Assembly: GCA_964629965.1 (NCBI GenBank)
Contig: CAZVRZ010000001.1
Location: forward strand, 52,959 to 116,958
DNA length: 64,000 bases
DNA from: CAZVRZ01 sp964629965
Lineage (GTDB): Bacteria > Chloroflexota > Anaerolineae > Anaerolineales > UBA4823
Reading direction: 5' to 3'
Positions 27,980 through 36,560 of the stretch are shown here, piece by piece. The position numbers and the translations under genes are program-made. Under the pieces are notes generated by a model. It saw only the letters and a program-made list of their open reading frames with translations, searched no databases and was not told where the DNA came from. Numbering within the stretch: the stretch's first letter is position 1; the number at the start of each line of letters is the position of its first letter.

Positions 27980-29005
27980 ATGTCAAATGTCATTCTAGAG
28001 GTTCGAGAACTTACTACCAAATACGTGACCCGCTTTCGGGAGAATGTGTATGCCGTAGACCACGTCTCTTTGAAAGTCGAAGAAGGCAAATCCTTGGGCA
28101 TCGCAGGTGAATCTGGCTGTGGAAAATCTACGCTGGCTCTCAGCCTGATGGGCTATTATTTTGCTCCCTTGCACTATATGAGTGGAGAGATCATCATCGA
28201 TGGGAAGAATATTTCTGGCATGCAGCCTGACGATATTCGCAAATCGATCTTGGGAACCGAGATTTCATATATTCCTCAAGCCGCCATGAATGCTCTCAAT
28301 CCTACTCAGAAGATCATTCACTTTATTGAGGATGTGATCCAGGCGCATGATCCATATAAGACCAAGAAAGAAATTTTTGAGCTTGCTAGCGAATTCTTTG
28401 AAAAGCTAGGGCTTCCGGCAAGCGTACTGCAAAGATATCCTGTTGAGCTTTCAGGGGGTATGAAACAGCGCACGGTGATTGCCATCTCTGTCATTCTCCT
28501 TCCGAAAGTGCTGATTGCAGATGAGCCTTCATCCGCGCTCGATGTTACCTCTCAGAAGATGGTCATCAAGATGTTGAAAACCCTCATGGAAAAGGGGTTC
28601 ATTAAATCACTGATCTTCATTACACATGAACTGCCGCTTCTCTACAATGTGACGGATGATATTATGGTGATGTATGCCGGACAAATCGTGGAGAAGGGCA
28701 CTGCCAGAGAGACTGTGTTCGATCCACTCCATCCCTATGCCAAGGGTCTTATGGGTTCAATCATTGTGCCTGAAGAGGGTCTGCGCGATGTTAAATTAGC
28801 TGCTATTCCGGGAGTGCCGCCGAACCTTAAGAACCCCCCCTCTGGCTGCCGGTTTGCTGAGCGGTGTAAATATGCCAGGCTAGAGTGTGGGGCGATTTCC
28901 ATTGCTCCGCGCGAATTAGAAAATGGCCGTTCTTATCGCTGTATCTTTTCGGAGAAAGAGCTAAGGGATATCTATCAAAGAGAGGCTCAACAAAATGTGC
29001 GCTGA
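27980..29005 (+). CDS. ABC transporter ATP-binding protein, OppD/DppD type
   Basis: First ATPase of the second importer, 341 residues. Motifs are Walker A GESGCGKSTLA, signature LSGGMKQR, Walker B VLIADEPSSALD and the switch histidine in FITHELP. The C-terminal oligopeptide-transport extension is present with HPYAKGLMGSI and the cysteine-bearing SGCRFAERCKYARLEC. It overlaps the next ATPase gene by 11 bases, so both are translated in a coupled way. Confidence 0.94.
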   Translation: MSNVILEVRELTTKYVTRFRENVYAVDHVSLKVEEGKSLGIAGESGCGKSTLALSLMGYYFAPLHYMSGEIIIDGKNISGMQPDDIRKSILGTEISYIPQAAMNALNPTQKIIHFIEDVIQAHDPYKTKKEIFELASEFFEKLGLPASVLQRYPVELSGGMKQRTVIAISVILLPKVLIADEPSSALDVTSQKMVIKMLKTLMEKGFIKSLIFITHELPLLYNVTDDIMVMYAGQIVEKGTARETVFDPLHPYAKGLMGSIIVPEEGLRDVKLAAIPGVPPNLKNPPSGCRFAERCKYARLECGAISIAPRELENGRSYRCIFSEKELRDIYQREAQQNVR

Positions 29006-29807
29006 AAAGAAAATTTGCCTGAGTGCCAAAGGACTTACCAAGGTATTCGGTTTTGGTCGTCATAAGACTGTTGCTGTCGATCATGTCGATATCGATTTAT
29101 ACGAGGGCGAAGTGATCTCGATCGTGGGTGAATCGGGCAGCGGGAAAACCACTTTGGCCAAGATGTTTTTAGGATTGATCAGCCAAACAGAAGGAGATAT
29201 ATACTTCCAGGGCGTCAAGCGTGACATCAGTTCTCAGAGGAAGAAAAAAGAGTATTGGAAAAATATCCAGGCCATCTTTCAGGATCCATTCTCTTCATAT
29301 AACATTTTCAACAAGATTGATGCTGTGCTATTAGATTGTATTCACATGCGCGGTGGCCGCAGCCTTCCGCATGCTCAAAAAGTAGCCTTGATGACCGAGG
29401 CATGTGGCTTTGTCAACCTGAAATTCGAAGAATTGACGAACAAGTATCCTTTCGAACTGTCAGGCGGGCAAATGCAGCGTTTGATGATCGCTCGTATCTT
29501 TCTGCTGAAACCAAAGATCCTGCTGGCTGATGAGCCAACATCTATGATCGATGCCTGTTCACGCGCTACCATTCTCGATATGCTGATGCAATTGCGCAAT
29601 GAAATTGGCATGACGGTGATATTCATCACCCATGATATTGGCTTGGCATATTACGTATCGGATAGTGTATATATCATGGAACGTGGAAAGTTTGTTGAAA
29701 GTGGGACCGCTGATGATGTGATCCTGCATCCCAAAGAACCTTACACTAAACGACTGCTCAGTGACGTTCCAAAGATCTATGAAGAATGGGACCTCTCAAC
29801 GGTGTGA
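28995..29807 (+). CDS. ABC transporter ATP-binding protein, OppF/DppF type
   Basis: Second ATPase of the importer, 270 residues, likely forming a heterodimer with the 27980 product. Motifs are Walker A GESGSGKTTLA, Q-loop FQDPFSSYN, signature LSGGQMQR and Walker B ILLADEPTSMID, with FITHDIG at the switch. Walker B has SMID in place of the common SALD. The C-terminal extension is shorter than in the OppD partner, as is usual for OppF. It ends the importer operon, and a tRNA promoter follows 28 bases later. Confidence 0.93.
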   Translation: MCAEKKICLSAKGLTKVFGFGRHKTVAVDHVDIDLYEGEVISIVGESGSGKTTLAKMFLGLISQTEGDIYFQGVKRDISSQRKKKEYWKNIQAIFQDPFSSYNIFNKIDAVLLDCIHMRGGRSLPHAQKVALMTEACGFVNLKFEELTNKYPFELSGGQMQRLMIARIFLLKPKILLADEPTSMIDACSRATILDMLMQLRNEIGMTVIFITHDIGLAYYVSDSVYIMERGKFVESGTADDVILHPKEPYTKRLLSDVPKIYEEWDLSTV

Positions 29808-29835
29808 TGTATTCTTCATAGAAAAAATGTTTTGG

Positions 29836-29864
29836 TTGACAAGATACCAAGCATGTTGTAGAAT
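29836..29864 (+). promoter_or_regulatory. Sigma-70 promoter for tRNA-Pro
   Basis: TTGACA (29836-29841), a 17-base spacer and TAGAAT (29859-29864) lie 48 bases before the mature tRNA. The leader contains gcaagc and gcttgc blocks that could pair into a processing hairpin. Confidence 0.85.
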
Positions 29865-29911
29865 GTGGTTCGCTAAGCAAGCAAGGCAGTAAGAGTCGCT
29901 TGCGAAAGCAT

Positions 29912-29989
29912 CGGGGCGTGGCGCAGTCCGGCTAGCGCGCTTGCATGGGGTGCAAGAGGTCGAAGGTTCAAATCCTTTCGCCCCGACCA
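29912..29989 (+). tRNA. tRNA-Pro (anticodon GGG)
   Basis: A full cloverleaf is visible. The acceptor stem CGGGGCG pairs with CGCCCCG, the D stem is GCGC/GCGC, and the anticodon stem CTTGC/GCAAG holds loop ATGGGGT with anticodon GGG at 29947-29949. The T loop is TTCAAAT. The discriminator is A and the 3' CCA is encoded. It reads CCC/CCU proline codons. It stands alone with its own promoter and terminator. Confidence 0.97.
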
Positions 29990-29996
29990 GGTTCAT

Positions 29997-30051
29997 CTCA
30001 GACCGCATTATTGTACCGATTGGGTACCTAAGCGGTCTGAGTTGCTTTAAA
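29997..30051 (+). terminator. Terminator-like hairpin after tRNA-Pro
   Basis: A 10-base-pair stem (29997-30006 CTCAGACCGC with 30032-30041) encloses a second small stem (gtacc/ggtac) and is followed by ttgcttt. The T run is interrupted. The next 170 bases up to the transglutaminase gene hold no gene, only that gene's promoter. Confidence 0.7.
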
Positions 30052-30194
30052 CGCTCGAAACTGAGACTGCTTAGGTGGATGGTCGATTTCTTTAACATTC
30101 GTCTACCGCATATTGGGATGACGGATCGCCACAAAGTGTGTACGGTTGTTGTATAAACGTAAAAGCAAATGATGGGAGTGAATCATTCTAGAAT

Positions 30195-30224
30195 TTGATT
30201 TTCCCATCTTATAACGGTTATAAT
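30195..30224 (+). promoter_or_regulatory. Promoter placed for a leaderless transglutaminase mRNA
   Basis: TTGATT (30195-30200), an 18-base spacer and a perfect TATAAT (30219-30224) end only four bases before ATGATG at 30229. The expected start point, about seven bases after the -10, falls on the start codons themselves, so the mRNA should have almost no 5' leader. Confidence 0.7.
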
Positions 30225-30228
30225 AGAG

Positions 30229-32700
30229 ATGATGAACCAGCTTGCCGGTAACAAAACGCTAGACCGATATTGGGATTGGATGGCGGCCCTGTTATTTGTG
30301 GTTGCCATGATTACTGCTGCAACGCGCCTGGTAGTTACCAAGTGGGTTGAAGACCTGAGCCTGGTGCAAACAGTTGTATTCTTGGGCGCTTTGGCTGGAT
30401 TAGCCCTGGGTAAGAGCATTTTTTCCAGGCGCTCTGTGATCATCTTCGCGTTCGTATATGGCCTCTATACCATTCCCTGGCAGTTGGGGTTGACCATGGG
30501 TCGGGGTGTGGAATGGAAGGAAAGAGTTCTGAGTATGTTCGGCCGCCTATCGGTTATTATCCATGAACTTGTTTATCAAGAGCCGATCACAGATAACCTG
30601 TTTTTCCTTTTTTCAATGTCTTTATTATTTTGGGCGCTCTCCATTTATGGCGGTTATCATTTGGTTCGTTATGCGGCCGCATGGCGGGCGATCTTACCGG
30701 CCGGATTGGCAATCTTTGTAATCCAAAATTTCGACCCTTTGCTGTCTCGCCGAGCCTGGTATTTAAGCATCTATATTTTCCTGGCATTGTTGATCGTTGG
30801 ACGTTTGGTTTTCCTTAAACAACGTGAAAAATGGTTGCAGCATCGCACATATATCCCCAGGGATGTGGGTTTTGATCTTAGCCGGGTAACTTTAACAATT
30901 TCAACGGTGCTGATCCTGTTCGTCTGGAACGCGCCGATTTTTACGAACCCGGTGCCTGGTCTGCGAGCTGCTTATCAGGTAATTCGCTCACCTATCTTGA
31001 CCTTAACCGATAAGATGAGCTACATGTTTGCTTCTTTGCAAGCATCTGTTGGGGTGGTTACAGAATATTACTCCGATGAGCATCTCCTGGGCCGCGGTAG
31101 TATTCATACCGATAGTCTTGTGATGACGATAGAAGCTCCCCGCACACCTTATATTGGCGCTCGTTACTATTGGCGAGCCCGGGTATACGATGAATATCGT
31201 GATGGGCGTTGGCTAACGAATGTCAAAGAGACCGAGCCATATACGCCTGAAAGTGTTGACTTCCCGTCGATCGATTCGAAAGGTCGCGTTCGGATTCAAG
31301 TAAAGATCACTCCTTATGAGGCGCTGTCTACCCTTTATACACCCGCACAGCCGCTGTGGATAAGTAGGCCTGGAAGAGTTCAATTGGCAAAGAATCCCAC
31401 TGGTACAGTGGATGTTGTGGCCTTACAGGCTAATCCGGTTCTCCGGCCTGGTGAAGTATACGAGGTGCGCTCTTCTCTTAGCTCGGTAACCCAATACCAA
31501 TTACGGCAGTCCGGCCGGGCCTATCCCGATTGGGTCAAAGAGCGTTATCTTGCCCTTCCAGATAATATAACTCCGCGCACGCGGCAGCTTGCGGCCCAGA
31601 TCGCTGCCCCTTATGACAACACATACGATATTGTCCAGGCCATAACCAACTGGTTGCGAGAAAACATAACCTATAACGAAGTGATTGACCCTCCTCCCTC
31701 ACAGCAAGAAACGATCGATTGGTTTTTATTTGATTATCGGCAAGGCTTTTGTAATTATTATGCCACTGCTGAAGTGATAATGCTGCGTTCTCTCGGCATT
31801 CCGGCCCGCTGGGCGGTTGGATATGCTCAAGGCGAGCGCACGATATCACCCGACGAGGAAGTTTCACCTCAAAAAGAGGAGATGCTGGCTGAAACTTTAG
31901 AGTTGGAGGTATCAACTTTTACCGTTCGTCAGAAAGATGCTCACGCCTGGCCTGAAGTATATTTCCCGGGTATCGGTTGGGTTGAGTTTGAGCCAACTTC
32001 GGGGCAAACAGTCTTAATGCGCCCTCTAGGTGAGGCTCGATCTTCACCCGATGATGATCAGGATGATGAAGAAAAGGATCGGCTCGATGCGTCTAATATT
32101 CCCCACCAGGAAGAACCCTTTGACCCGCATCAGTTTGATTCTTATCCCCAGCCCAGTGGATTCGGGCGCGAGCAGCGTCTGGGCCTGGTTGTTAGTGGTA
32201 TTATGATCGTACTGGCTTTAGGCTTGGGTGCCCTGGCATATTTTAGTTGGAGAAGCCCCGATAGAGTTCAGGTGATATGGGTTAAAATCATTACTGGAGA
32301 CTATACCCCGATTCCGACCCAGATCGAGCGTGGCTTACAACGGCTTGGAATTCGACCGCCAGATGCTTTAAGTCGCTGGTCTTATTACTCATCTTTGCCC
32401 ATTATCTCGAAAGCTTATCATGAGATAAATCGGGCGTTACGTTTATTAAAGTCGGAGCAGCTCCCAAATGCAACTCCAGCCGAACGCACCAGTATGCTGG
32501 TGACTATTCTTCCACAAGCAGAGGCTCCGGCAGAACGATTGTTAGATATATACCAAATGGCTGCTTATAGCCCACATCCAACTGATGAGGTGGCTGCCAA
32601 CCAGGCAGGCAAAGAAATTCACCATTTATCCCTCGTGAAATGGCTCCAGAAATTTTTCTCCCGATTCCAGGAGCCTGAGAAGAAACGCTCAACATTTTGA
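30229..32700 (+). CDS. Membrane transglutaminase-like protein (TgpA/DUF3488 type)
   Basis: An 823-residue membrane protein with about six N-terminal helices (residues 15-250), a large external region and a transglutaminase core. The core has its catalytic Cys in QGFCNYYATAEV (near 507) and His in DAHAWPEVYF (near 571). The third residue is Glu in GWVEFEPTSG, a common variant in this family. A further helix (about 645-665) and a cytoplasmic DUF4129-like tail follow. Such proteins often act with an AAA ATPase of the MoxR type and a DUF58 protein, but neither is next door. The role in the envelope is unknown. There is no ribosome site, in line with a leaderless mRNA. Confidence 0.88.
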   Translation: MMNQLAGNKTLDRYWDWMAALLFVVAMITAATRLVVTKWVEDLSLVQTVVFLGALAGLALGKSIFSRRSVIIFAFVYGLYTIPWQLGLTMGRGVEWKERVLSMFGRLSVIIHELVYQEPITDNLFFLFSMSLLFWALSIYGGYHLVRYAAAWRAILPAGLAIFVIQNFDPLLSRRAWYLSIYIFLALLIVGRLVFLKQREKWLQHRTYIPRDVGFDLSRVTLTISTVLILFVWNAPIFTNPVPGLRAAYQVIRSPILTLTDKMSYMFASLQASVGVVTEYYSDEHLLGRGSIHTDSLVMTIEAPRTPYIGARYYWRARVYDEYRDGRWLTNVKETEPYTPESVDFPSIDSKGRVRIQVKITPYEALSTLYTPAQPLWISRPGRVQLAKNPTGTVDVVALQANPVLRPGEVYEVRSSLSSVTQYQLRQSGRAYPDWVKERYLALPDNITPRTRQLAAQIAAPYDNTYDIVQAITNWLRENITYNEVIDPPPSQQETIDWFLFDYRQGFCNYYATAEVIMLRSLGIPARWAVGYAQGERTISPDEEVSPQKEEMLAETLELEVSTFTVRQKDAHAWPEVYFPGIGWVEFEPTSGQTVLMRPLGEARSSPDDDQDDEEKDRLDASNIPHQEEPFDPHQFDSYPQPSGFGREQRLGLVVSGIMIVLALGLGALAYFSWRSPDRVQVIWVKIITGDYTPIPTQIERGLQRLGIRPPDALSRWSYYSSLPIISKAYHEINRALRLLKSEQLPNATPAERTSMLVTILPQAEAPAERLLDIYQMAAYSPHPTDEVAANQAGKEIHHLSLVKWLQKFFSRFQEPEKKRSTF

Positions 32701-32711
32701 GGTAGATCATT

Positions 32712-34439
32712 ATGACTTCTGAAACCTCTACAATTATCACATTGGATTTAAAACAACAGATCAATGTTTTAAATGAAATGGTTGACCAGGTTCGTCTTGA
32801 ATTGACACGTGGCGCACCTTTGGACCCTGTTCGATTAACTAACACTCTTGGACAAGTATCAAATAGTTTGATGCGTCTCAATCGGCAGGTTACCCAGCTT
32901 GAAGATGATCATAACAACCTTGTCGGTTTAGCCGACATAGGTCAGGTTGTGAACTCATCGTTAGATCTGAATAGTGTGTTACGCACTGTAATGGATACCA
33001 TCGTCCGGCTTACAGGGGCCGAACGTGGTTTTCTTATGCTTCGCGAAGATGTTGATGGAGATGGTAATCTGGAAACCAGGATTGCTCGTAACTGGGAACA
33101 GGAATCGATCAATACTTCTGAATTCGCAATCAGCCAGACTGTAATCAATAGGGTTATTAATGAAGGCCAACCTGTGCTTACTACGAATGCACAGGAAGAC
33201 CCTCGTTTTGGTGGACAAGAAAGTATTATTGCCTATAACCTCCGATCAATCATCTGTGTACCTCTTAAAGTTAAGGGCGAAATTACTGGGGTGATCTATG
33301 CCGACAATCGCATCAGGACAGGTATCTTCACTGAGGCTAAACGTAATTTACTGCAGGCTTTTGCCAATCAGGCTGCAGTAGCTATTGAGAATGCGCGTTT
33401 GTTTGAATCAGTGCGTCGTACGCTTGCCGAGGTGACCGAACTCAAGAACCTGATGGATAATATTTTTGCCTCAATCGCGAGCGGTGTGATAACTGCGGAC
33501 GTGAATGAGAACATCTTGCTTTGCAACCGTGCTACAGAAACGATCTTAGTACAGTCGCAGGTTGAGATGATAGGACACAACCTGATGGAAGTTCTGCCTC
33601 CTTTGGCGGCGAACTTTGAACGCCAGATTGAAAACGTGCTTAAGTCTGATCAGCAAATGGTCGGCATCGAGGTAATCTCGCACATACCAACGCGAGGCGC
33701 GGTGACCCTGAGCCTAAACTTGTCTCCCTTGAAAGATGCCGCCCATGCTACCCAGGGTGTGGCGATTGTAGTAGATGATTTGACAGAAAAGAAACGTTTA
33801 GAGGCTCAACGTCGATTATTTGAGCGCATGGTTTCGCCGGCAGTGATTGATCAATTGGACCCCGATCAGCTTCAGTTAGGCGGTAAACGCACACAAATCA
33901 CTACGTTATTTGCTGATGTGCGCGGTTTTACCTCATTCAGCGAACGTCATGATCCAGAGTCGCTTGTGTCTGTGTTGAATCGCTACCTGTCAGCAGCCGG
34001 GGATGCCGTGCTACGTGAAGAAGGTACGATTGATAAATTCCTGGGAGATGCCGTGATGGCATGGTTCAATGCCCCGATTCCACAACCCGATCATACTTTA
34101 CGAGCTGTAAGAGCTGCCTTGGGTATTTGTGCTTCTTTGAGAACTTTACATGATGAACTGCCGCCGGAATTTCACTTGAATTTTGGCGTGGGGATTCATT
34201 ATGGGGATGCAGTGTTAGGTCTGGTGGGCACTGAGAGTCGGCTGGATTACACAGCCATTGGCGATAGTGTTAACACGGCGAAGAGGATCCAGGAAAATGC
34301 TGCCGGTGGACAGATTTTGCTTAGCGAGGACGCCTATCTCCATGTGCAGGACGATGTAATCGTTCGCCCGGTTGATCCCATTATGGCTAAGGGTAAGAGT
34401 CAACCCGTTCGGGTTTTTGAGTTATTGCGCTTGCGCTAG
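32712..34439 (+). CDS. Class III adenylate/guanylate cyclase with GAF and PAS sensor domains
   Basis: Cytoplasmic signalling enzyme of 575 residues that makes a cyclic nucleotide. A short helical lead is followed by GAF (about 80-235), PAS (about 243-360) and the cyclase catalytic domain (about 370-570). The metal-binding aspartates are in TLFADVRGFTSFSE and in GTIDKFLGDAVMAWF; the latter also holds the substrate lysine. The transition-state Asn and Arg are in GDSVNTAKRIQ. All catalytic residues are therefore present, and cAMP is the likelier product. It is co-transcribed with the transglutaminase (11-base gap, gaggt ribosome site). Its stop overlaps the convergent stop of the gene at 34436 within CTAG. 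Confidence 0.93.
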   Translation: MTSETSTIITLDLKQQINVLNEMVDQVRLELTRGAPLDPVRLTNTLGQVSNSLMRLNRQVTQLEDDHNNLVGLADIGQVVNSSLDLNSVLRTVMDTIVRLTGAERGFLMLREDVDGDGNLETRIARNWEQESINTSEFAISQTVINRVINEGQPVLTTNAQEDPRFGGQESIIAYNLRSIICVPLKVKGEITGVIYADNRIRTGIFTEAKRNLLQAFANQAAVAIENARLFESVRRTLAEVTELKNLMDNIFASIASGVITADVNENILLCNRATETILVQSQVEMIGHNLMEVLPPLAANFERQIENVLKSDQQMVGIEVISHIPTRGAVTLSLNLSPLKDAAHATQGVAIVVDDLTEKKRLEAQRRLFERMVSPAVIDQLDPDQLQLGGKRTQITTLFADVRGFTSFSERHDPESLVSVLNRYLSAAGDAVLREEGTIDKFLGDAVMAWFNAPIPQPDHTLRAVRAALGICASLRTLHDELPPEFHLNFGVGIHYGDAVLGLVGTESRLDYTAIGDSVNTAKRIQENAAGGQILLSEDAYLHVQDDVIVRPVDPIMAKGKSQPVRVFELLRLR

Positions 34440-35425
34440 GGGTTGGTGGCAACTGGTAGGTATTGGCTGGCGAATAAAGCCGGGCTGCCACCGGTATGCC
34501 AAAAGAGCACGGTATCGGCTCGCGTGAAAAAACCTTTCCGTATCAGGTCGATCATTCCGGCGGCTGCTCTTCCCGTGTAGACCGGATCTATTAACAATCC
34601 CTCACTTGATGCAAATAGCCTGATTGCCTCGCGCTCTACTTCTCCCATCATGCCATAGCCGTCGCCTAGATATTGGGCGTTAACCAAAATATCTTCAGAG
34701 TTGAACACGTAACCTTCGCCTAAGCGTTCTGCCGTCTGGTTTGCCAGGATCGCTACTTTCTTCTGGAGGTCGGCTTCCTTTTCATCGACGCTGATTCCCA
34801 AAAGTTTTCCAGAGTAACCAAAACCCTTTGCTCCGACCACTAAACCTGCCTGGGTTCCGCCCGATGAAGATGCAAAAACGATCCAGTTGGGAGTAGGAGA
34901 TATTTGATTGGCAGCCAATTGCATAACCAATTCCTGCATTGCCCAAGCATAACCTGCTGCTCCAATTGGATTGGATCCGCCATAAGGGATGATATAAGGG
35001 TGGTAGCCATGCCTCTGAGTCGAATCGAAAGTTTTTTGGAGCGTTTCTGCGCGCATCTCCGGTGTGGTCCACACGATCTCTGCTCCAAACAGATGGTCGA
35101 GCAGCAGATTTCCCGATACATCTTTAGGACGTTGTCCGGATAATATAAGAATACATTGAAAACCAAAGCGGGCAGCGGCTGCTGCCGTCTGGCGGCAGTG
35201 ATTTGATTGGACTGCTCCGGCTGTGATCAAAGTGCGAGCTCCTTGTGCCTGAGCCTCTGCTACAAGAAATTCAAGCTTGCGCGTTTTATTGCCGCCCATT
35301 GCCAATCCGGTTTGGTCATCGCGCTTGATCCATAAATTTGGCCCGCCAAGAGCAGCAGAAAGTCTTGGCATTGGCTCGATAGGGGTGGGTAAATGGGCGA
35401 AACTGATCCGCGGTAATGCTAACAT
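34436..35425 (-). CDS. D-cysteine desulfhydrase-like PLP enzyme (ACC deaminase family)
   Basis: PLP-dependent enzyme of fold type II, 329 residues from the chosen ATG. The segment RDDQTGLAMGGNKTRKLEFLV carries the PLP lysine. Next comes AGAVQSNHCRQTAAAAA, with the serine and asparagine that stabilise the carbanion. DPVYTGRAAAGMIDLI and FWHTGGSPALFA resemble D-cysteine desulfhydrase more than ACC deaminase. D-cysteine would give pyruvate, ammonia and sulfide through 2-aminoacrylate. ATG 35425 has aagga seven bases upstream; the longer frame from 35473 would overlap the upstream gene. It is the last gene of the run that starts with ridA, whose product clears that intermediate. Confidence 0.85.
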   Translation of the reverse strand: MLALPRISFAHLPTPIEPMPRLSAALGGPNLWIKRDDQTGLAMGGNKTRKLEFLVAEAQAQGARTLITAGAVQSNHCRQTAAAAARFGFQCILILSGQRPKDVSGNLLLDHLFGAEIVWTTPEMRAETLQKTFDSTQRHGYHPYIIPYGGSNPIGAAGYAWAMQELVMQLAANQISPTPNWIVFASSSGGTQAGLVVGAKGFGYSGKLLGISVDEKEADLQKKVAILANQTAERLGEGYVFNSEDILVNAQYLGDGYGMMGEVEREAIRLFASSEGLLIDPVYTGRAAAGMIDLIRKGFFTRADTVLFWHTGGSPALFASQYLPVATNP

Positions 35426-35465
35426 ATCGGGTTCCTTACCGAGTACGATAAAAGGGATATCAACT

Positions 35466-36560
35466 TCAGACACCCACCAGGCGCTGAGTGCGTTCTTTGC
35501 CGCGGCGCCGCATGACAGCTAATAGACGTGGCAGTGCCTGCGTGTATAAGCGGTATAGCAATGGGCTGGTAGGAAAATCCCAGGCTCCGATATGACGCAC
35601 AACTCGCCCGCCCAGACCTTCCTTGAAGCGATATACGCCCCACATCGAGTCGCTTTCAGTGAATTGGTCGGGAGCTCCCCATAGATCGTAAAGAGCACAG
35701 CCAGAAGATTTTGAGCGGCGGATTGCCTCCCATTGCAACAAGTAATTGGGCATTTTATCGCGATGGTTCTGTGATGACATGCCAAATAGATACCACGCGC
35801 CTTTGGCAAAACGAAACACGAAGATGCCCGCTACGATTTCATTGTCTATTTCTGCCACAAGAGGCTCTGCCAGTCCATTAGCAATGAATAAATTCCAGAC
35901 AAACAAATAATACTCGCGATCGCGAATGACAAATCCATCTCGGATAGATGTTTCTGCATACAAACGGTAGAGTGGTTCTAGATCTGCTGTGGTGCCCGCT
36001 CGGATGTGAACTCCTTTGCGTTCTGCCAGGCGGATATTGTAGCGGGTTTTTTGTTTCATCCGTGTCAATATTTCTTCTTCCGAAGCAGTGAGATCGATTT
36101 GAACTGTATTTCTGAACTGAATCTGATCTTGCGAGAATCGCCAGCCGCGTGACTGTAACTCACCAATAATTGTCTGGCCTAAAGGATTCGTGGAAGCATC
36201 CGTGCTGCCAGGTTCTCCATATCCTATAGGGATGTCGGGATCGATCTTGATAAAAATCGCTCCTTGTTTTCTGGAAAGTTGTTCCAGGTCTGCTAGCACT
36301 TGGTGACGCAATCGAGGATCTTCCCAGTTTAGCAATGGACCCTTGGGAACATATAACACCCTCATCCGGCGGGCAAAGCCCCCTACCGGCAAAGAGCGTT
36401 GCAAGATGAGTGCAGCTGCATTAGTGTTGCCGTGCAGATCTGTCCAGGGATGTTCAATGTTTTTCCAGCCAATCCTGGCTTTTACCTGCCCCCATTGAGA
36501 TGTTTGCAGGATATGTGCGCCGGGCAGACTGGCGATTCTATCGTTCCAGGTGGTGGTCAT
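35466..36560 (-). CDS. FemAB-like peptidoglycan bridge-forming aminoacyltransferase
   Basis: Adds an amino acid, from aminoacyl-tRNA, to the side chain of lipid II. The 364-residue protein has two GNAT-like domains. Typical segments are LQTSQWGQVKARIGW, VLYVPKGPLLNW, MKQKTRYNIRLAERKGV and the second-domain stretch WEAIRRSKSSGCALYDLWG. No signal peptide is seen, as expected for an enzyme on the inner membrane face. It overlaps the second, similar gene at 36557 by four bases. The pair resembles the staphylococcal FemA/FemB arrangement, where each copy adds successive residues. The amino acid used is unknown. Confidence 0.9.
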   Translation of the reverse strand: MTTTWNDRIASLPGAHILQTSQWGQVKARIGWKNIEHPWTDLHGNTNAAALILQRSLPVGGFARRMRVLYVPKGPLLNWEDPRLRHQVLADLEQLSRKQGAIFIKIDPDIPIGYGEPGSTDASTNPLGQTIIGELQSRGWRFSQDQIQFRNTVQIDLTASEEEILTRMKQKTRYNIRLAERKGVHIRAGTTADLEPLYRLYAETSIRDGFVIRDREYYLFVWNLFIANGLAEPLVAEIDNEIVAGIFVFRFAKGAWYLFGMSSQNHRDKMPNYLLQWEAIRRSKSSGCALYDLWGAPDQFTESDSMWGVYRFKEGLGGRVVRHIGAWDFPTSPLLYRLYTQALPRLLAVMRRRGKERTQRLVGV

